DNA of 64,000 nt from Actinocatenispora thailandica (lineage in GTDB: Bacteria; Actinomycetota; Actinomycetes; Mycobacteriales; Micromonosporaceae), in contig NZ_AP023355.1 in NCBI RefSeq assembly GCF_016865425.1, forward strand, positions 2,974,198 through 3,038,197, read 5' to 3'. A program made the position numbers and the translations under genes. Under the pieces are notes generated by a model. That model did not search any database. It had not been told where the DNA came from and worked only from the letters and a program-made list of their open reading frames with translations. Positions 59,258-64,000 of this stretch are shown here, piece by piece. Position 1 is the stretch's first letter; each line of letters begins with the position of its first letter.

Positions 59258-60694
59258 GTGGGCGTTCGGCGAGGCATCGGGAGCATTGTCGGAATCATCG
59301 CGTTGCTGGCCGCCGTCGGGCTCCCGACGGCGGCGCAGGCGGTCGGCTGGGACGGCGTCAAGCCGTACGTCGACGGCGGTCAGTCCACCGCCGGCCTGCA
59401 GAAACTCGTCTTCACCCCGACCGACACCAGCGGCATCGACCCCGCCTACACGGCCGGGCAGCTGTCCGCCGACGGCGCGCCGGGCCTCGCCCAGGTGTAC
59501 GCGCACACCAACCACCAGCTGTACTACAAGAGCAACGCCAAGTGCGCCGGCGCCCGCTCGGCGATCGACGCCGCGGACGCCGAGTACACGCTGGCCGCCT
59601 GGTGCTTCGACGGGTCGGAGGAGACCTCGAACCGGTGGCTGCCGCAGGCGGTGACCACCTCGCAGGACGCCGAACGCTCCAGCGGGTACGACGCCGGCGG
59701 CGACGAGGTGGTCGCGGTGTGGCGGCAGGAGGCGCTGTCCGACGACCGGGCCCGCTGCCCCGGGCTGCCGAACGACACCGGGCGCTCGGCCGGGCTGCGG
59801 GCCAGCTTCGCCCAGCGGCCGTACACCAACGGGACGCACACCGCGTTCCGGCACGTGCTGCTGGTGGTGCCGGGTGCACCCAACGCCGCCGGGTTGACCT
59901 TCAGCCCGGTCTGCGACGTGCACGGCGGCGGCGCGACCTGGTTCGGCCCGTACCTGTTCGTGGCCCGGCACGGCGCGGGCGTGATGGTGTTCGACACCCG
60001 GCGCACCTACCTGATCCCGAACGACACGACCTGCGGCCCGGACGGCGCCAGGCCCACGCCGAACGACGTCGGGCAGGTCACCGATTCGTCGGGCGGCGCG
60101 CAGCTGTGTGCCGCCGGCTACCGGTACGTGATGTTCCAGATCGGCACCTTCCGCACCAGCCCGTCGGGCTGCAGCACCACGCCCGACGACCTCGACGCCG
60201 GCCTGTGCTTCTCGTCGATCGCGCTGCAGTGGTCGGGCAACCAGCTGGTCAGCACCGAGTACCGGGGCACCGCCGACATGACCGCCTCCGGCGTCCCGGT
60301 GCGCATCGTCAACTGGCGGATGAGCGACCTGGTCGACCGGGTCCAGCACGGCAGCTCGACCCCGGTGACCGCGGCGTCGCTGGCCACCACGAACTTCGAG
60401 GGCATCCAGGGGGTCGTGTCGCGGCCCAACACCAGCACCGGCCACCAGGAGTACTTCATCGCCCGGACGCTGCCCGGCAGCCACGGCAGCGAGCTGTGGT
60501 ACGAGCAGGACAGCGACGGCGTGTGCCCGACGCCGGGCACGTTCGTCGACGACACCGAGTCGATGGCGTACTGGCACGACTCGGCCGGCAACGCCCACCT
60601 GTGGACGCTCACCGAGTACGCGAACACCCGGATGCTGGTGCGGGTGTACACCAAGGAGTACAACGGCCGTCCGTCCGGCTGCCCCACTCAGTGA
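59258..60694 (+). CDS. Unknown secreted protein
   Basis: The 478-residue protein has a signal peptide (IGSIVGIIALLAAVGLPTAAQA) and no membrane anchor. It contains about ten Cys residues, suggesting disulfides, and repeated aromatic-Gly motifs (WFGPYLFVARHG; YVMFQIGTFR). I recognise no family. A seven-bladed or beta-rich fold is possible but unproven. GTG start behind GAAGGGG. It converges on the large membrane protein gene. Confidence 0.7.
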   Translation: MGVRRGIGSIVGIIALLAAVGLPTAAQAVGWDGVKPYVDGGQSTAGLQKLVFTPTDTSGIDPAYTAGQLSADGAPGLAQVYAHTNHQLYYKSNAKCAGARSAIDAADAEYTLAAWCFDGSEETSNRWLPQAVTTSQDAERSSGYDAGGDEVVAVWRQEALSDDRARCPGLPNDTGRSAGLRASFAQRPYTNGTHTAFRHVLLVVPGAPNAAGLTFSPVCDVHGGGATWFGPYLFVARHGAGVMVFDTRRTYLIPNDTTCGPDGARPTPNDVGQVTDSSGGAQLCAAGYRYVMFQIGTFRTSPSGCSTTPDDLDAGLCFSSIALQWSGNQLVSTEYRGTADMTASGVPVRIVNWRMSDLVDRVQHGSSTPVTAASLATTNFEGIQGVVSRPNTSTGHQEYFIARTLPGSHGSELWYEQDSDGVCPTPGTFVDDTESMAYWHDSAGNAHLWTLTEYANTRMLVRVYTKEYNGRPSGCPTQ

Positions 60695-60707
60695 CCGGCG
60701 CCCCGGC

Positions 60708-60767
60708 GTCGGGCGCTACAGGGTCGGGCGCCACGGGGTCGGGCGCCACGGGGTCAGGCGGCTGGGC
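60708..60767. repeat. 15-bp tandem repeat, three close copies plus one degenerate
   Basis: GTCGGGCGCTACAGG (60708), GTCGGGCGCCACGGG (60723, 60738) and GTCAGGCGGCTGGGC (60753) are consecutive. The TCA at 60754-60756 in the last copy is the stop codon of the minus-strand gene. Confidence 0.85.
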
Positions 60768-63700
60768 GGTGCCGGCGGCGCACCAGTAGCAGGCCGCCGG
60801 CGAGCCCCAGCGCCACGCCGGCGGCGCCCACCGCGCTCGGCAGCGCGGTGGGGATGCCCAGGTAGACGGTGAGGCCGAGGATCCTGGACAGTCCCCACGG
60901 CAGCAGGTTCAGCTGGTCGTTCCACCAGGTCAGCACCGTCTCCAGGCCGATGGCGGCGACCAGCGCGCCGAGCACCGCCAGAGGCGTGCCGGCGGCGACC
61001 AGCACCGCACCGGCCGCCCGCCGGCGGCGGAGCCGGTAGCCGGCCCGTAGCGCCCCGAAGCTCGCCACGAACAGCCAACCGAAGGCGGCGACCGCCAGGA
61101 CGACGTAGCCGGCGCGCCGGCCCGGCAGGTTCCAGAAGTCGAACCAGTACCGGCCGGGGCCGCGCACCGACAGCACCGCCAGCAGCAGGGCCGAGCGCAG
61201 CAGCGCCACCCCGCCCAGCGCCGCCCACAGCCGGAAGCCGGCGCGACGGCCGAGCAGTGCCCGCAAGACGACGGCGTACAGCAGCCAGGCGCCGAGGGTG
61301 CCGACCAGGTGCACCGGCGAGGCGAACCAGCCGTACGCGGCGCGGCTGAGGACCAGCACGCCGGCCGGCAGCGCCCAGACCAGGAGCCGATCGGTCCGCG
61401 ACCGCGGCGGGTCCAGCTCGGCGAGCCGCCACGGCCGGGTCGCCCCGAGCCACAGCCCCCGCACCGCGGTAGCACCGGGAGCCGAGCGCACCGCACCGGG
61501 GCGTCCGCGGTGCGCCCAGGCGCCGGCGGCGAGCGCGAGCAGCGTGATCGCCAGCAGCGCCCGGGACAGCCACGCCATCGCGACGTCCCGGTCGGCGCGG
61601 GCCAGGCCGAGCTCGGCGGCGGTGAAGTTGTAGGCCGGCAGCGCGAGCGAGTCACCGTACCGGGCCCGGTGCTGGGCGCGCCGGGCCACGAACTCACGCT
61701 GCGCCGCGTGCCAGGCGTCGTACGCGCGGTGCGAACCGGTGTCCAGCCACTCGGCGTGCCGCAGCACCAGGGTGCGGTAGGCGGCCAGGGTGCGAAACAG
61801 GCTCTGCTGGTAGTCCAGCGCGGCGAGGAAGCGCCCGCGCAGCGCGGGTTCGGTCCAGTCGCCGGGATCGGTACCGGCGATCAGCGCACGCATCCGCCGC
61901 ACCACTCGTACCGCGGTGCGGCCCTGTTCGATCGCCTCGTCGAGGTGGCCGCGGCAGATCTGGTAGATCGTGTCGAAGGTCGCGGAGTCGCCGGACACGA
62001 TGTCCCACTCGAAGATCCACATCATCGGCGGCGGGTGCAGGCCGAGCGCGGTGACGGAACGGTCGGCGTACGGGCCGATGTACAGGCCGTCGGTGATCGC
62101 GGTGCGCGACAGCGCGAACGCCGCGGAGATCGCCCGTACCGCGGCCGGGTCGGTGGCGAGCGTCTGCCGCACCCAGTCCGCCCGGGCCCGGGCGAGGTCG
62201 AGGTCGGGGTGCCACGCCAGCCGGGCGGCGAGGTAGACGTTGAGGTCCCACAGCTGCCAGAACCCGTGCCGCAGGTACATCGCCCGCGGGCCGGCGTAGA
62301 GCGGGCCGCCCTCCTGCGCCCAGTCCCAGACCCCCTCGATGTGCGGGTTGTCGGCGAGCAGCCGACGCAGCGCGGTCTGGTCGAGGGCGCCGAGATCGTC
62401 GGGCAGCGCGCCGAGTCCCTCGAACTCGCGCCGGGACTGGATCTCCACGATGCGCCGCTGGTCGCCGACCGCGAGCGTCGGGTTCAGTGCCAGGTGACTG
62501 TAGAAGTCGCCGGCGCTGTACTTCGTCGACACGATCAGGTGCCGGTCGTGGATGGACCCGAGTACCCGCCGGTACGAGTCGGGGTTGGTGTGCAGGTCGC
62601 CGACCGGCCCGACGCCGACCGTCCAGGACCGGAAGATGACGTCCTTGCCGGCCGCGGCGGCGGGCGCGAGGACCGCGCGCAGCATCCGGCGCACCGCGGC
62701 GGCCGTGGTGACCGCCAGCGCCGACGAGTAGTCCGAGCCGGGCACGTCGTAGTCGGCGCCGCCCTCGCCGACCCGGATCATCATCCCGGCAAGGTAGGGC
62801 AGCTCGTGGAACAGCTCGGCGACGCCGGCCCGGTAGACCGACCACAGCGCCGGCGAGTCGACGTCCAGCCCGCCGGCGTGCCGGTCCAGGTAGCGCACCA
62901 GCGGTGGGTCGGTGGCGAGCATGTCGGTGGACAGGTAGACCTTCATGCCCATGTCGTGCGCGTACTTCCAGACCGGCCCGAAGCTGCGCCGCATCGCCCG
63001 GGCCCGCGCCGGGTGCGGGTCGCCGGCGGGGTAGACACCCAGCTCGCCGAACGTCACGTACTCCAGGAAGCCGTCGACGACCACGGCGTTGTACCCCTGG
63101 GCGAGCGACCGGTCCACGAACGCCCGGAACTCGCGGGCGATGCGTGCCACGGCCTTCCGGTCCACCCACGGCGCGGCCGGCAGCATCGCCGCCGCGGCCC
63201 GCCCGGTACCGAGGGAGTAGTCGTCGCCGCGGGCGAACCGGGCCGGGTCGTCGTCCAGACCGACCGCGCCCGCGTCGGTCAACCGCAGCCCGAGCCGCGG
63301 ACGCTGCACGGCGCCCTGCTCGGCGGCGGGTACCAGCGTGCTGGCCGACCGGACCCGGTCGGCCAGGGTGTACAGCCCGGCCCGCGCGCCGGCCGCGGTT
63401 CCCGCGGTGACGCCGATCCTGGTGCCGGCCCGGCGGAGCCGGAACTGCTCGCCCGTGAGCCCGGACCCGGCGTCGATCCGGGCGACGACCGCGGCCGCCG
63501 CCGACGGGTGCGACCCGACCGCCGGCCGGGCCAGCCCACGACCCGCGTACGCGTCGGCCAGCGAGGTCGCCGCGAGTCGCACCGATCGGTCCGCGGGCAC
63601 CGCGATCGTCGAGACCGGCGGCGCCGGTACGTCCGGGCGCGCGGCCGCGGCGTGGGTGTGCTCGGCCGGTACCCGCACCGGTTGGTGGCGCTGGCCCAGG

Positions 63701-63813
63701 AAGGCGCTCAGCGATCCGGCCACCAGACCACCCAGCGCGACGAGAACGACGAGTACCGCGACGAGCGTCACGGACCGTGGTCGCGCCGGCGGGGGAGGGC
63801 TGGGCACGGGCAC
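60754..63813 (-). CDS. Large membrane protein with GH67-like (alpha-glucuronidase-related) domain
   Basis: The 1019-residue protein has an N-terminal membrane helix (VTLVAVLVVLVALGGLVAGS), an extracellular part of about 700 residues and seven or eight C-terminal helices. The soluble part resembles the GH67 barrel: 'GYNAVVVDGFLEYVTF', 'MGMKVYLSTDML', 'MIRVGEGGADY', 'VSTKYSAGDFYSHLAL' and 'EGVWDWAQEGGP'. A multi-pass anchor at both ends of such a barrel is unusual. GTG at 63813 is the longest credible start; GTG 63807 follows CAGAAT by six bases and may be a leaderless start. Substrate unknown. Confidence 0.7.
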   Translation of the reverse strand: MPVPSPPPPARPRSVTLVAVLVVLVALGGLVAGSLSAFLGQRHQPVRVPAEHTHAAAARPDVPAPPVSTIAVPADRSVRLAATSLADAYAGRGLARPAVGSHPSAAAAVVARIDAGSGLTGEQFRLRRAGTRIGVTAGTAAGARAGLYTLADRVRSASTLVPAAEQGAVQRPRLGLRLTDAGAVGLDDDPARFARGDDYSLGTGRAAAAMLPAAPWVDRKAVARIAREFRAFVDRSLAQGYNAVVVDGFLEYVTFGELGVYPAGDPHPARARAMRRSFGPVWKYAHDMGMKVYLSTDMLATDPPLVRYLDRHAGGLDVDSPALWSVYRAGVAELFHELPYLAGMMIRVGEGGADYDVPGSDYSSALAVTTAAAVRRMLRAVLAPAAAAGKDVIFRSWTVGVGPVGDLHTNPDSYRRVLGSIHDRHLIVSTKYSAGDFYSHLALNPTLAVGDQRRIVEIQSRREFEGLGALPDDLGALDQTALRRLLADNPHIEGVWDWAQEGGPLYAGPRAMYLRHGFWQLWDLNVYLAARLAWHPDLDLARARADWVRQTLATDPAAVRAISAAFALSRTAITDGLYIGPYADRSVTALGLHPPPMMWIFEWDIVSGDSATFDTIYQICRGHLDEAIEQGRTAVRVVRRMRALIAGTDPGDWTEPALRGRFLAALDYQQSLFRTLAAYRTLVLRHAEWLDTGSHRAYDAWHAAQREFVARRAQHRARYGDSLALPAYNFTAAELGLARADRDVAMAWLSRALLAITLLALAAGAWAHRGRPGAVRSAPGATAVRGLWLGATRPWRLAELDPPRSRTDRLLVWALPAGVLVLSRAAYGWFASPVHLVGTLGAWLLYAVVLRALLGRRAGFRLWAALGGVALLRSALLLAVLSVRGPGRYWFDFWNLPGRRAGYVVLAVAAFGWLFVASFGALRAGYRLRRRRAAGAVLVAAGTPLAVLGALVAAIGLETVLTWWNDQLNLLPWGLSRILGLTVYLGIPTALPSAVGAAGVALGLAGGLLLVRRRHRPAA

Positions 63814-63960
63814 ATTCTGGCATGAACGACGCAGGTTGCGGTTCCGGCGTGACGAGAAGATCTGACCCTGGCGCCACCGGCGGTGGGTGACATAGCGTGG
63901 CGCGCAATGCCCGATGACAACGATGACCGGGAACCTCTGAGAGCGTGGGGGATCTGAGCA

Positions 63961-64000
63961 GTGCATGACGATCGTGTCCTGGTCGAGGCGCGCCTCGACC
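63961..64000 (+). CDS. Possible first codons of an alpha-mannosidase (GH38), cut by window end
   Basis: From the GTG at 63961 the frame reads V-H-D-D-R-V-L-V-E-A-R-L-D, which resembles the conserved N-terminus of actinobacterial GH38 alpha-mannosidases (MHDDR.LVE.RL). A GGGGGA lies ten bases upstream. Only 13 codons are visible. An overlapping ATG at 63964 in another frame is the alternative. Confidence 0.4.
   Translation, partial: MHDDRVLVEARLD

Noticed and set aside
59237-60694. ATG start at 59237 for the secreted protein
   Set aside because: The GTG at 59258 has a well-spaced GAAGGGG and yields a normal signal peptide.

Overview
This 64 kb window comes from a very G+C-rich actinomycete. 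GTG starts are common, and the gene families are typical of the class: LCP protein, polyphosphate glucokinase, RamB-type regulator, SigE-family ECF sigma factor, EfeO/EfeB and HAIR-controlled lon. The mix looks most like Micromonosporales, perhaps an Actinocatenispora relative; that placement is inference from style, not a search result. Gene density is ordinary for a chromosome. I see no tRNA or rRNA gene, insertion sequence, integrase, phage gene or CRISPR array.

Layout. 1-6 kb: end of a DUF4396 protein, a methyltransferase, galU, a divergent SDR/TetR pair and a phosphotransferase. 6-11.5 kb: a CitA/CitB-like two-component system divergent from a three-gene NMT1/SsuABC-type ABC importer. 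11.5-18.6 kb: envelope genes (LCP protein, ECF sigma factor with its membrane partner, secreted GHL10 hydrolase, class A penicillin-binding protein). 18.8-23.7 kb: a GH2 beta-galactosidase split by a one-base frameshift, an MFS exporter and a DoxX-like protein. 23.8-31 kb: lon with a HAIR operator, thioredoxin, a hydroxyacid dehydrogenase, a GGDEF-EAL protein with a degenerate EAL site, and an rRNA/tRNA methyltransferase. 31-35.5 kb: a spermidine synthase-like protein, an adenosine deaminase-family protein and an OmpR-type two-component pair. 35.6-39.2 kb: a glucarate catabolic operon (kdgD, gudD and an unknown third gene) behind an 18-bp palindrome. 39.3-43.6 kb: efeO-efeB and a secreted phosphoesterase. 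43.6-48.4 kb: a membrane protein, ppgK, and divergent aceA / ramB-like genes.

The most interesting locus is 48.7-56.2 kb, a four-gene operon: (1) an EPSP-synthase-fold domain fused to an acyl-CoA ligase, (2) an acyl-CoA dehydrogenase, (3) a ChcA-like enoyl reductase, (4) a 2,4-dienoyl-CoA reductase-like flavoprotein. This is the gene set known from ansatrienin and phoslactomycin clusters for turning shikimate into cyclohexanecarboxyl-CoA. Here it stands alone, with no polyketide synthase in the window, behind two tandem 12-bp palindromes. It could supply an unusual primer for omega-cyclohexyl fatty acids or for a distant pathway. 56.2-64 kb holds a YjbR protein, an NlpC/P60 endopeptidase, a ROK glucokinase, an unknown secreted protein, a large GH67-like membrane protein and what may be the first codons of an alpha-mannosidase.

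Two window-wide patterns stand out. Many genes appear leaderless, with a TANNNT-like -10 box ending 6-7 nt before the start codon. Several 3' ends of minus-strand genes carry short G+C-rich tandem repeats, in some cases including the stop codon.
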